Shown piece after piece: positions 27,527-35,409 of a DNA stretch of 64,000 nt. The stretch covers positions 1-64,000 of the forward strand of contig NZ_CANMWS010000005.1 in NCBI RefSeq assembly GCF_947501665.1, given 5' to 3'. The position numbers and the translations under genes are program-made. Each line of letters opens with the position of its first letter. The first letter of the stretch is position 1. The notes below the pieces were generated by a model. That model was not told the DNA's origin. It saw only the letters and a list, made by a program, of their open reading frames with translations, and ran no database searches. The stretch is from an uncultured Shewanella sp. Its GTDB lineage: Bacteria > Pseudomonadota > Gammaproteobacteria > Enterobacterales > Shewanellaceae.

Positions 27527-28180
27527 TTAAAGCATCATCAAATCAGAACAAGTAATATTGCTCGCGTTCGCAGTTGTAATAACCGTTTTGGTATTATTCA
27601 GTTGACTCTGAATACTTTTAGTCTGATTAACTAAACTGCCCGCCTTTTGATTAATATACCGCTGCATCCCAGTACAAAACCGATTCGCAGTCGCCGTTGT
27701 TTTTATATCAGAGCTTACGGCATCAGCTTTATTCATAACAGTATCTTGATAACTGACACAACTTTGAAAACGATTCTTATTAACTTGAGTTATCGCCAAC
27801 GTGTTTGTCACTTTTGAAACAACCGTATCCCAGTTTTGGTAAATCAGCTTACTTTTTTCAAGCGTCATTTTTTTTTCATCAGCAGCAGCTCGTTGTTTTT
27901 TAGTTGCTTTTACCTCAAAAAAATCTTTAGAAGAACCAAACTTCCACAAAGACAGAGAAACTTTTAAAAACATATAAAGATTAACAGAAGAGGTCACAGA
28001 GACCCCGCCATCAGCACCTAACGTCCCAGAACTGTATGCCCCTAATGTTACATAGTTTTTTGTACCATAAGTAATATTATAAAAAGACTGCGCTTTAAAA
28101 TTAATCCCATTATATGTTGGCGTTCCATTTTGAACTTGGGGACCGCTACCTGTGTAATCATAACCTTGTGAATAGCCCAT
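27527..28180 (-). CDS. T6SS-linked beta/coiled-coil protein, paralogue 2
   Basis: The 217-residue protein has a Tyr/Gly-rich head (GYSQGYDYTGSGPQVQNG), a beta segment (about 35-85: NITYGTKNYVTLGAYSSGTL), a helix start KATKKQRAAADEKKMTLEK and an Asn/Thr/Lys-rich helical tail with three cysteines (SCVS, FCTG, TCSD). The motif AAADEKK matches AAAEKKK of paralogue 5 and AAGEEK of paralogue 1 at the same place. It is tightly packed between paralogues 1 and 3 (19 and 25 bases). I do not recognise the family. Cysteines occur in paralogues 1 and 2 in the helical part, which could allow cross-linking if the protein is exported. Confidence 0.7.
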   Translation of the reverse strand: MGYSQGYDYTGSGPQVQNGTPTYNGINFKAQSFYNITYGTKNYVTLGAYSSGTLGADGGVSVTSSVNLYMFLKVSLSLWKFGSSKDFFEVKATKKQRAAADEKKMTLEKSKLIYQNWDTVVSKVTNTLAITQVNKNRFQSCVSYQDTVMNKADAVSSDIKTTATANRFCTGMQRYINQKAGSLVNQTKSIQSQLNNTKTVITTANASNITCSDLMML

Positions 28181-28199
28181 AATATTTTTCCACTAATTA

Positions 28200-28883
28200 T
28201 TAATTAAACATGTGAACACTAGAGCTCGCTATGTTGGTTATTGCTGTGCTTAATTCTGATTCAATATCGTCAATCGTATTAATCGCACTCTCGACTTGTG
28301 TATTCAATTGCTCCATATGACTAGTGACTGTATTTTGGCAATTAGCAGTATCATCTATATGTGTCGTTAATTGTCTTGCCTCCAATGCGACACTGCTGGC
28401 TCGAGTATTCACCGCTTGTATACTGTCATCCAATGCATTTAACCGACTCAACTCTGTTTCATTATTTTTTACTATCCCACGAAACTTATTGTAAACACTT
28501 TGCATTTCATTAGCACACACCTCCATTTTTTTTAAAATAGCCTTTTCTTCCCCTGCAGCAACTTTTTGCTTTCCCGGTTTTAATTCATAAAAGCTTTCAG
28601 TCCATTTCTGCTCCGCCAAAGACATCGTTGCACTTGGAATATAAGGTGATATATTGGCTGATGTTTCAACGCCAGTCACCACAGAGTTTCTCGCCCCAAC
28701 ACAAAAATTGGCGCCGCCACCGAAAGTGACATAAGTTTGCGATCCAACCACATAACCCACCACATTATTGGCTCTAAAAGTGGATCCCTTTTGTTTCTTT
28801 TTTGCTGTGGCGTCCTGTCCTGTTTGCATTAAATTATTCGTTAATGTTTGTAAATCATTATTTAGCGTACTCCAAAAACTCAT
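28200..28883 (-). CDS. T6SS-linked beta/coiled-coil protein, paralogue 1 (operon head)
   Basis: The 227-residue protein has a Gln/Asn/Thr/Lys head (1-40), a beta segment (about 41-75: VGYVVGSQTYVTFGGGANFC), a helix start QKVAAGEEKAILKKMEV and a coiled coil (LNTQVESAINTIDDIESELS) to the end. It has an excellent ribosome site, AGGAGG, seven bases before the ATG, and is the first gene of the - strand block, so the promoter should lie just upstream (28884 onwards). Same plan as the four other paralogues; no named domain. The Gly-rich beta part recalls the repeats of VgrG beta-prisms, a resemblance of pattern only. Confidence 0.7.
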   Translation of the reverse strand: MSFWSTLNNDLQTLTNNLMQTGQDATAKKKQKGSTFRANNVVGYVVGSQTYVTFGGGANFCVGARNSVVTGVETSANISPYIPSATMSLAEQKWTESFYELKPGKQKVAAGEEKAILKKMEVCANEMQSVYNKFRGIVKNNETELSRLNALDDSIQAVNTRASSVALEARQLTTHIDDTANCQNTVTSHMEQLNTQVESAINTIDDIESELSTAITNIASSSVHMFN

Positions 28884-29674
28884 AATGCCTCCTGATACAA
28901 TCAGTGATATAAAAAAATGAACAATACATAAATTAAAGTATTAATACTTGAAGTAAGGAAAATGATTAATACATTCATAAATGAGTGAATCACCACTAAT
29001 AACAAGCTATAACCTATTCCCATCAATGGGGAATATCAAGTAACACTGCAATACCAGTATGTAAATGAAGAGAGTCGATTAAATATTAACCAGATTTGTA
29101 AGCAACATAACAATGTTATGATAAATTTTCATTCATCTGCACACCAAAAGGCAACAACAATATAAATACCATTAAATGCAATAGCTTAATGAAAAACAAT
29201 ATCACCTCACACTTGAGGAGGCGGGATAAAAACACATTAATATTAATCTATCTTAATGAAATAAAAATAAATATTTATGAACCTTTCAATTTACCCATGT
29301 AAAGGCTGAATCTGCTTTCTATAAAATAATTCAATAACCTTCATTGATATTTATATTAAATAACATTGAATATTTAACGTTTAATTAAACCCTCATTTAT
29401 AAAAATACAATACTCACAATCTGTATCCATTATAATTATATATAAAATAAATTCTTTTACACATATGACAGAAAGTCATCACTGGATAATATAGTATGAG
29501 ATGGGTTTAAATATTATTATCTCATATTCTCATTAATAAAAAATCAATAGAAAGAGAATAAACTCATGTTTATACCCATTTAATATCATCATCAGGTTAA
29601 CCTAAGGTAAGCAGCAGAGCAGGTTCAATAACACAAAAAAATATCGATATTTTAAATCCTCAATCATATTTATC
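28884..29674. other. Gene-free AT-rich leader region of the T6SS operon
   Basis: About 790 bases without a supported gene. It presumably holds the promoter of the operon starting at 28883. I see no clear sigma-70 or sigma-54 promoter that I would defend. The region ends at the MITE-like element. Confidence 0.4.
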
Positions 29675-29681
29675 TAAACTA

Positions 29682-29908
29682 ACCTGAACTCGGGAAAATG
29701 AGTGTCAAAGAACATTAATAACCTATTTAAAGTCAATTGATTGGAATTATACCCGTTATTTTTATTGTTTAACTTGGCTAAATACCGCCATTTTTGTCTA
29801 TATCAAGGCGGGATTTCGTGTCTAATAGTGGTCTATTAGTAAAAAACACAACGTAGATAAGGGCAAAAATAGCGTTATTAAGCGACGCTGCTTATCCCGA
29901 GTTCAGGT
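29682..29908. mobile_element. MITE-like element, copy 1 (227 bp)
   Basis: The element begins ACCTGAACTCGGG and ends CCCGAGTTCAGGT, a perfect 13-base terminal inverted repeat, and is flanked by the 7-base direct repeat TAAACTA (29675-29681 and 29909-29915). It has no coding capacity. Its right half can fold as an imperfect hairpin (CTAATAG/CTATTAG arms near 29822-29840; GCCATTTTTG pairing with CAAAAATAGC). A second copy of nearly equal length with its own 7-base duplication is at 49669-49894. A non-autonomous transposon is the natural reading; the parent element is not in this window. Confidence 0.85.
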
Positions 29909-29915
29909 TAAACTA

Positions 29916-30261
29916 TGCTCATTTAAAAAATAGCAATACTCTCTTATCAAAGAAAACCACTAACAACGCAATATATTCAGCGGCCATGGATAACATATTG
30001 CACTACAGTTACAGTGTGCAAACGAATAATAAACAGCTTTCGTGGCAATACGATATTTCGATTAATCGAGTCAATTGAGAATGACATTCAATTTATCGCC
30101 AGAAATATGTTGGTCGAACCTAATGAACGCTCCCATTTAGGTGCTGGGGGCGATCACAAGCCTACAAAATAAAGGCACGGAGTGCTTAAAGCATCTTTAG
30201 CCTTGCTCATCACAGTAATAAGAATTATTCCTCTATAGTGATGAGCAATAAATGGCTTAAT
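29916..30261. other. Intergenic stretch with hairpin and possible gene remnant
   Basis: No intact gene. A + strand frame near 30030-30170 reads ...IENDIQFIARNMLVEPNER... to TAA at 30168-30170 without a convincing start, and a 30-codon frame begins with ATG at 29986; they may be pieces of a decayed gene, but I do not recognise them. A perfect 11-bp inverted repeat TTGCTCATCAC (30203-30213) / GTGATGAGCAA (30238-30248) lies just downstream of the - strand gene at 30262 and could be its terminator, though no T run follows. Confidence 0.35.
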
Positions 30262-30531
30262 TTACTGCACCTTATTTATTTCATTATCGATAATCGCTCT
30301 GACACGGGGTGACTTAACCTCAAAATGTTTCAGTAACCCTAACTCACACACAGGAATGAGCGCCGCTTTGAGATCCTTTACCGCCTCTTGATAAGCCATA
30401 GAGTCTATTGCTTCATCATCAATAATCTCAATATTAGCAATTAAAGCCCCCACCGTACCTTTTCTTATTTTTACGCCATTTTTAAACGCAAAAAAGTCTT
30501 CATTATCAGCAAGCATATCTTCAGGTTTCAT
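30262..30531 (-). CDS. Conserved-looking small hypothetical protein (89 aa)
   Basis: The product is an acidic, soluble, probably alpha/beta protein (MKPEDMLADNEDFFAFKNG ... IIDNEINKVQ). No signal peptide or membrane segment, and no family that I can name. The ATG at 30531 is chosen over a GTG at 30546 because GAGGAG lies seven bases before it. It is divergent from the TetR gene at 30735, with two TetR-type palindromes between them, so it may be a target of that regulator. Coding is supported by the good ribosome site and reading frame only. Confidence 0.6.
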   Translation of the reverse strand: MKPEDMLADNEDFFAFKNGVKIRKGTVGALIANIEIIDDEAIDSMAYQEAVKDLKAALIPVCELGLLKHFEVKSPRVRAIIDNEINKVQ

Positions 30532-30642
30532 TTCTGCTCTCCTCACCTTCTACGGCCAATAAATAAAGGGAATACCCAAGCATACCGATTTTATGTCGGC
30601 GACACTCAGGTAACTGAGAAGGATATTCATAAAACTAATCAA

Positions 30643-30692
30643 TTAACCGTTCGGTCAATATTAAATATATACCGGCCTGACCGCTCGGTCAA
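30643..30692. promoter_or_regulatory. Two TetR-type operator palindromes
   Basis: TTAACCGTTCGGTCAA (30643-30658) and CTGACCGCTCGGTCAA (30677-30692) share the near-palindrome TTGACCG-n2-CGGTCAA with centres 34 bases apart. They lie in the divergent region between the genes at 30531 (-) and 30735 (+), 43 bases before the tetR start. The form is typical of TetR/AcrR operators, so autoregulation of the adjacent gene is likely. Confidence 0.8.
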
Positions 30693-30734
30693 CAAATCAT
30701 GCTATTCTATCTATAGCTAAATCAATGGAGAGGA

Positions 30735-31331
30735 ATGATGAAAAACAAAAATGACCTTGATAGCAATAAAGTCAAAATTTTAAATGAATCAAAGAAACTC
30801 TTTGCAGAAAAAGGCTTTGATGGCACATCCATTGGACAAATAGCCCAAAAAGCAAATGTCGCCAAAGGACTCATTTTTCATTACTTTGATAATAAGGCTA
30901 CCTTATGGAGACAAGTCAAAGAAACCATTATCCTATCGGATAATCAAACAGAGTCCCTTGATGTAAAAAATGGCTTACTGGCATTTTTAACGCAATTAGT
31001 GAATGCAAGAATACACAGCTATAGCCAGCACCCCGAGCTTGTACGAATAATGTTATGGCAACACCTACAAAAAGATAAAGATCAACTTGCAGGGATTGAA
31101 CAACCACTGTATTCCCCAACCCTCTGGCATCCAAGTATTATAATGCTTCAGCAAAAAGGTCAGTTGCGAACGGATATGACAGTTGAAATGATCATCGTGT
31201 TTATCGCCAATAGCATCAGCGCCATATTCGCTCAAGATTATTTTGAGATCAGTCACGATAAGGCACAATTACAAACATACCAAGAAAAAATCATTGATTG
31301 CCTTTATCAAGCGTTAAAAGTCAGACTGTGA
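30735..31331 (+). CDS. TetR/AcrR family transcriptional regulator
   Basis: The 198-residue protein has the N-terminal TetR helix-turn-helix at about residues 12-58 (ILNESKKLFAEKGFDGTSIG, ANVAKGLIFHYFDNKATLWR) and a ligand-binding helical C-terminal domain. GGAGAGG precedes two possible ATG starts (30735 and 30738). Two operator-like palindromes upstream point to autoregulation. A LysE-type exporter gene follows after 72 bases on the same strand, so the regulator may control export of the compound it senses; ligand unknown. Length is typical of the family. Confidence 0.92.
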   Translation: MMKNKNDLDSNKVKILNESKKLFAEKGFDGTSIGQIAQKANVAKGLIFHYFDNKATLWRQVKETIILSDNQTESLDVKNGLLAFLTQLVNARIHSYSQHPELVRIMLWQHLQKDKDQLAGIEQPLYSPTLWHPSIIMLQQKGQLRTDMTVEMIIVFIANSISAIFAQDYFEISHDKAQLQTYQEKIIDCLYQALKVRL

Positions 31332-31403
31332 GCTTTTTTTGACTGGATTAGTAGCATAATGGTAGGCTCGTTCAATGAAAATTAGTTTTAAGGCTGTCTC
31401 TTT

Positions 31404-32027
31404 ATGCATGATTACTTCTTTTTACTGCCTATCTTATTGTTCCTATTACTTGGAGTGATGAGCCCAGGTCCCAGTTTTATTTTTGTCGCTAAAACGGCAA
31501 TGGCTCAATCTCGACAACACGCCATCGCTGCCGCAATAGGGCTTTCAACAGGTGCAGCTCTTTTTGCCATAATAGCCGCATTGGGTCTCTTTGTTATATT
31601 AAATCATATACCTTGGCTTTTTATCGGCATCAAAATGTTAGGCGGTGGCTATTTATGTTATTTAGCGTATAAAATGTGGCAAAGTAGGCATGAACCGATG
31701 AGCCACTCTAATACAACGTCTTCAAGCACAAGTCTATTAAAAATGTTTTTTCTGGGTTTATTAACCCAATTAAGTAACCCTAAAACAGCCATTATATTTG
31801 CCAGCGCTTTTGCTGCTTTTCTGCCTAACACCTTACCTGATTATAGCTACTCTTTAATCACTTTAAGTGCATTTATTATTGATTGTACTTGGTATATCTT
31901 GGTCGCAGCGCTGTTATCAACCCCTAGCGCACAACATACCTTTCAAACGTTTAAACATCAAATTTGCCAAGCCGCTGGTGCAATGATGGGATTTATGGGA
32001 ATTAAACTATTGACAAGCCACTCATAA
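31404..32027 (+). CDS. LysE/RhtB family amino-acid exporter
   Basis: The 207-residue membrane protein has about five to six hydrophobic segments and the family signature MSPGPSFIFVAKTAMAQSR near the N-terminus (usual form GPxxxxV), followed by AAAIGLSTGAALFAIIAALG and LLTQLSNPKTAIIFASAF, where the NPK motif is conserved in RhtB/LeuE-type exporters. It likely exports an amino acid or derivative from the cytoplasm; substrate cannot be read from sequence. It lies 72 bases after the TetR gene and is probably co-regulated. Length is typical. Confidence 0.9.
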   Translation: MHDYFFLLPILLFLLLGVMSPGPSFIFVAKTAMAQSRQHAIAAAIGLSTGAALFAIIAALGLFVILNHIPWLFIGIKMLGGGYLCYLAYKMWQSRHEPMSHSNTTSSSTSLLKMFFLGLLTQLSNPKTAIIFASAFAAFLPNTLPDYSYSLITLSAFIIDCTWYILVAALLSTPSAQHTFQTFKHQICQAAGAMMGFMGIKLLTSHS

Positions 32028-32180
32028 TATTGGCCCTAACACTAAGAGCTGTTATTATTTTTTGACGGTTTATGACGCCTAGAACTCACATGTTTTAATC
32101 AAGGCTAGAGGGTTGAGACTTAACCCTCTTTCTTGAACTAAAAGACTCTCAACAAAGAATAAAACACATTGAGACCGATC

Positions 32181-32645
32181 TTAGTGACAACGGGATTGAT
32201 AATGAACTAAAGTATGATTTTCATTACTTAATGCCGCATCAATTATAGGAGCAATACGATCCCAGTCCCCCCCAGCCAGTCCAGCTCCAATTAACGGGTA
32301 ACCTATTTTCAAGCCAGAAAAATCCTGTTTTACTGATGTAAAAACTTGATGGATGGCATCATAATCGGCATTGATGCCATTACCACTCCATTTAAATTGC
32401 GTATAAGCATTCACAATAATAAAAACGTATTGTTGAGTCATCACTTTCGCACAAGAATAAGTACCAAGTTTTGCTAAATCTCCTTTCTTTGTGTGTCGAT
32501 CAGCTGCAAACGCTTGTGGAAACTGTAATCGTATTTGGCTCGCTATTCCGGCCCCCATAGTACAAAAACAATTACAGCCGTGAATAATGACATCAAACTG
32601 TCCTTCTTTAGCCAATTGCAGTAAATCACCAGAAACAATATTCAT
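32181..32645 (-). CDS. Macro-domain protein (ADP-ribose binding)
   Basis: The 154-residue protein is a stand-alone macro domain. It opens with MNIVSGDLLQLA, continues with VIIHGCNCFCTMGAGIASQI, in which the Asn and the MGAGIA loop form the ADP-ribose pocket, and ends with the phosphate loop IGYPLIGAGLAGGDWDRI. Members of this type (ALC1-like/Poa1-like) hydrolyse ADP-ribose derivatives or remove ADP-ribose from proteins or nucleic acids. No toxin or ADP-ribosyltransferase partner is adjacent: the next upstream gene is a secreted protein of unknown role, 25 bases away and perhaps co-transcribed. Confidence 0.88.
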   Translation of the reverse strand: MNIVSGDLLQLAKEGQFDVIIHGCNCFCTMGAGIASQIRLQFPQAFAADRHTKKGDLAKLGTYSCAKVMTQQYVFIIVNAYTQFKWSGNGINADYDAIHQVFTSVKQDFSGLKIGYPLIGAGLAGGDWDRIAPIIDAALSNENHTLVHYQSRCH

Positions 32646-32670
32646 ATTAACTCATATCAATGTGTTCAAA

Positions 32671-34125
32671 TCACTCCCCAGGCAAAATCCGCACTAGTCC
32701 TAATAATGTTCCTGACACCACTTGACCATCATGGCCTATTTGCGTCGCTGCGTAGGTTGAATTATAACGTACTCCATAACCCATAGGCACTTCAACGACC
32801 GTTTCTCCACTATCCCAATCAAAGCCCAATAAGGTCCACTTGGCACGACGTTGTCCCCAACAATAAGCAATATTTGAAGCCACACTCATGGTTGGAATGC
32901 CGTTAGGGCAACTTTCTTGATTAGCCCAATTACTGATGACTTTTCGAGATCCCGGATCCCAACTGAATTTTTCAACCCCAAAAGGGGTATTGAACCCTAA
33001 ATTAGAAAACAAAACTGTCATGGCGCCCGCATTAGGATTATCAAGCCAATCAGAAGTATCCAGACTGTACTGGTTATCCACCACCATTGCACTATAGCCC
33101 CGCACTAACACCGATTGCTCAGAAACACTTCGAGTGGCATCATCTAAACCAAATGTAATAGGAAACTCTGCTGCAATGCGACGATCTTTCCCTTCGCTAA
33201 TGGACATCCAACCATCTGGGATCTTATCTCGCCATACCAAAACCAAATTCATTAGTTCACTTCCATCAGTAAATACAACAAATTTATCCTCACCTTGTCT
33301 ACCCATTAATGTGGGTGTAGAACCCGACCCTGTTCCCAAACGACCAGGTAAGGGCTCATCAGGTCCAGATTCATAATCGGTGCTCCATAACAAATCAAGT
33401 TTAACTCCATCCCATTGCACACGATGAATTTGCTTATTCGTTAACACGTAGATACCACCCTCTTCATCAATTGCAATAGAGTTTGACACACTTTGATCTA
33501 CGCCTATGGATAATGCAGTATAAACACTAAAATCTCGACTCACTACCACCAACAATCCTGCCGATGTCGTCATCGCGATAAAGCCATCATAAGTCATATT
33601 AATTCCCACAATATGCTCATCTGTAGTCGTCAAATATGCTTGAGGAATACTAAAATCATCTTCTAACACGATCCCACTTTGACCTTCATTTTCACTCCGT
33701 GAAAAACGAGATAAAGTCAGCTCTCGAGGTGAAAAAAACTTACCTTCAAAATCAACCAAAGTATAAGCCCCTGAAATACTATTTTCAGGTTGATTTAACG
33801 CTTGAGTCGCTAACTTGTTAATACCACTTCCTTTTAAATCGGCCTGATAAACGGATTTAAATGTCGACCCCCATACCAAACTTTGATTCGAATTTGACGA
33901 AGTATAAGCTAATGTAATAGAAGGCCAAGCAGGTTGCCACGACACTTGTACATGTTCATTCGGCTCTATCCCCTTTAAAGGTGAAGAAGCTTGATTATAC
34001 GGATTTCGATGGGACATCGGCCAAGGAGAGTCGGCTAAATACAGATTAATAGGGGGTTCATCGTCAGCAAAACATGTTGTTGCAATAAATAGCAAGATAA
34101 TAAAAAATAAACGCCTTAAAAGCAT
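32671..34125 (-). CDS. Secreted beta-propeller-like protein of unknown function
   Basis: The 484-residue product starts with a signal peptide (LLRRLFFIILLFIATTCFAD, cleavage after the Ala near residue 19). The mature part is rich in beta strands with recurring patterns of the kind seen in PQQ/WD-like propellers, for example HIVGINMTYDGFIAMTTSAG and SNSIAIDEEGGIYVLTNKQI. It begins SPWPMSHRNPYNQASSP, similar to the W-x-x-x-x-x-N openings of PQQ-like repeat proteins. The ATG at 34125 is selected because AGGGA lies before it and because it gives a canonical signal peptide. No catalytic motif was found; periplasmic or extracellular location is likely. Confidence 0.65.
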   Translation of the reverse strand: MLLRRLFFIILLFIATTCFADDEPPINLYLADSPWPMSHRNPYNQASSPLKGIEPNEHVQVSWQPAWPSITLAYTSSNSNQSLVWGSTFKSVYQADLKGSGINKLATQALNQPENSISGAYTLVDFEGKFFSPRELTLSRFSRSENEGQSGIVLEDDFSIPQAYLTTTDEHIVGINMTYDGFIAMTTSAGLLVVVSRDFSVYTALSIGVDQSVSNSIAIDEEGGIYVLTNKQIHRVQWDGVKLDLLWSTDYESGPDEPLPGRLGTGSGSTPTLMGRQGEDKFVVFTDGSELMNLVLVWRDKIPDGWMSISEGKDRRIAAEFPITFGLDDATRSVSEQSVLVRGYSAMVVDNQYSLDTSDWLDNPNAGAMTVLFSNLGFNTPFGVEKFSWDPGSRKVISNWANQESCPNGIPTMSVASNIAYCWGQRRAKWTLLGFDWDSGETVVEVPMGYGVRYNSTYAATQIGHDGQVVSGTLLGLVRILPGE

Positions 34126-34629
34126 AACATCCCTGTTACAATATCCACTCATCATTGAGATCCTTTTATACTCACTACTGGTCTAAAACAAAGATTTGTC
34201 TAAATTAACCTTTGGCAATAACCTCATCGAATAACAAAAAGCTGACAGTAAATTGAGATATAAAATCACACAACACAACTTCTACTGCTTGAAATAACAC
34301 ATTCGATACTAAAAACCGACTCAATCACTTATGAACTCGTGTACTATAAATGTTATTTCAGCCTAAATTGATATTCGAATAAAGGAGTCTAAATCTCATT
34401 TAAGGCTAGTTTGTCCTCGCTTATTTCGCCATTTTTGAATGATGTTCAATCCTTTTAGAAAGTGCTAATAAACAAAGTTATCAAACAATGTTAAAACTTA
34501 ACATGCGCAAAGCGATTGCATAAACCTATAGGCTTCCTTTCTACCGCTAAAATCTCATCCCTTTCCCTATCCATTAGCTAAAACCCGCTATACTCAATCA
34601 ATAGACGACTAACCTGACAGCTGACGGCC
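34126..34629. other. Intergenic region without supported feature
   Basis: About 500 bases between divergent genes. It should contain promoters for both directions, but I see no specific site, repeat or short gene worth calling. Confidence 0.4.
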
Positions 34630-34785
34630 ATGCAAGTCACTATTTTTTCAATGATCACAATAACAGCACTACTGATTTTATTTAAACAAACTAAACTCGC
34701 TTATACCTTATTTATGATCATCACTATTCTGATTTTAATCTGGTTCGCACATCACTCAACTGACTCACTCAATATTAACCTCTAA
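34630..34785 (+). CDS. DUF5993-type small membrane protein (51 aa)
   Basis: A 51-codon frame reads MQVTIFSMITITALLILFKQ, then a second hydrophobic helix (AYTLFMIITILILIWFAHHS) and a short polar tail. Two membrane helices joined by a KQTK loop, plus the position 11 bases before a dsbB-like gene, match the small DUF5993 proteins that accompany DsbB-like oxidoreductases. The ribosome site is weak (GACGGCC), so an internal ATG at 34651 is possible. It is probably co-transcribed with the DsbB-like gene and may assist it; that role is inferred from context. Confidence 0.75.
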   Translation: MQVTIFSMITITALLILFKQTKLAYTLFMIITILILIWFAHHSTDSLNINL

Positions 34786-34796
34786 GGGCTGATTTC

Positions 34797-35366
34797 ATGC
34801 CGAGTATGTACCAGGCCTATCTCAATAAAGGTATTGCTTTTCTCGCATGGGGAGAATGTATTGGCGTGATATTAGTATTAATCACCGCGTCTATTTTACA
34901 ATTTTACTTTGAGGAGTTACCTTGCCCTTTATGTTTATTGCAGCGCGCAGCAATGATACTGATGGTACTCCCGATCCTGCTCAACCTGAGACATGAGCGG
35001 CACATTTTTAATTACACTCTGTCAAGCTTAGGCGCATTACTATTAGGCGGTATTGCCATGCGCCAAGTCTTATTACACATCAATGACCCCCAAGGCAGTG
35101 GCTACAGAAATATCTTATGGGGCTTTCATTTATACACTTGGGCCTTCATTATGGCCGTCATCATCATCGCTTATAATTGCATCGTATCTTCAGCATTAAA
35201 AGAGTATAGAGTGCCCTATCTTTACTACCAACATCCTCAAGGAAAAAAAATAGTTATCACCACCATTCTATTGTTTATTTTTACGGCAGCATTGAATGTC
35301 ATAACCGTATACTCGGAATGTGGTTTTAAACAATGCCCAGATAACCCGACTCATTATATTCACTGA
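34797..35366 (+). CDS. DsbB-like disulfide bond formation protein
   Basis: DsbB proteins reoxidise the periplasmic thiol oxidase DsbA and pass electrons to quinone. The 189-residue protein has five predicted membrane helices (about 13-34, 47-64, 70-93, 108-128, 147-167). The first redox pair is CPLC at residues 43-46, next to the LLQRAAM segment with the conserved Arg. The loop between helices 3 and 4, where E. coli DsbB carries its second Cys pair, has none; instead two cysteines (175 and 180, SECGFKQCP) lie in the C-terminal tail, which the helix count places in the periplasm. AAGGG precedes the start. It follows the DUF5993 gene by 11 bases. Confidence 0.88.
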   Translation: MPSMYQAYLNKGIAFLAWGECIGVILVLITASILQFYFEELPCPLCLLQRAAMILMVLPILLNLRHERHIFNYTLSSLGALLLGGIAMRQVLLHINDPQGSGYRNILWGFHLYTWAFIMAVIIIAYNCIVSSALKEYRVPYLYYQHPQGKKIVITTILLFIFTAALNVITVYSECGFKQCPDNPTHYIH

Positions 35367-35409
35367 TAATCAATAGTATGACTATTGTCAAAGATTGAGG
35401 GAAGTACCT

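Noticed and set aside
19993..28883. Calling the coiled-coil paralogues phage tail fibres
   Set aside because: No other phage gene is nearby and the surrounding genes are T6SS accessories; only the general fibre-like pattern is shared.
28884..30261. CRISPR array or small RNA gene in the gene-poor region
   Set aside because: No regular repeat-spacer pattern was seen; the only structured parts are the MITE-like element and one hairpin.
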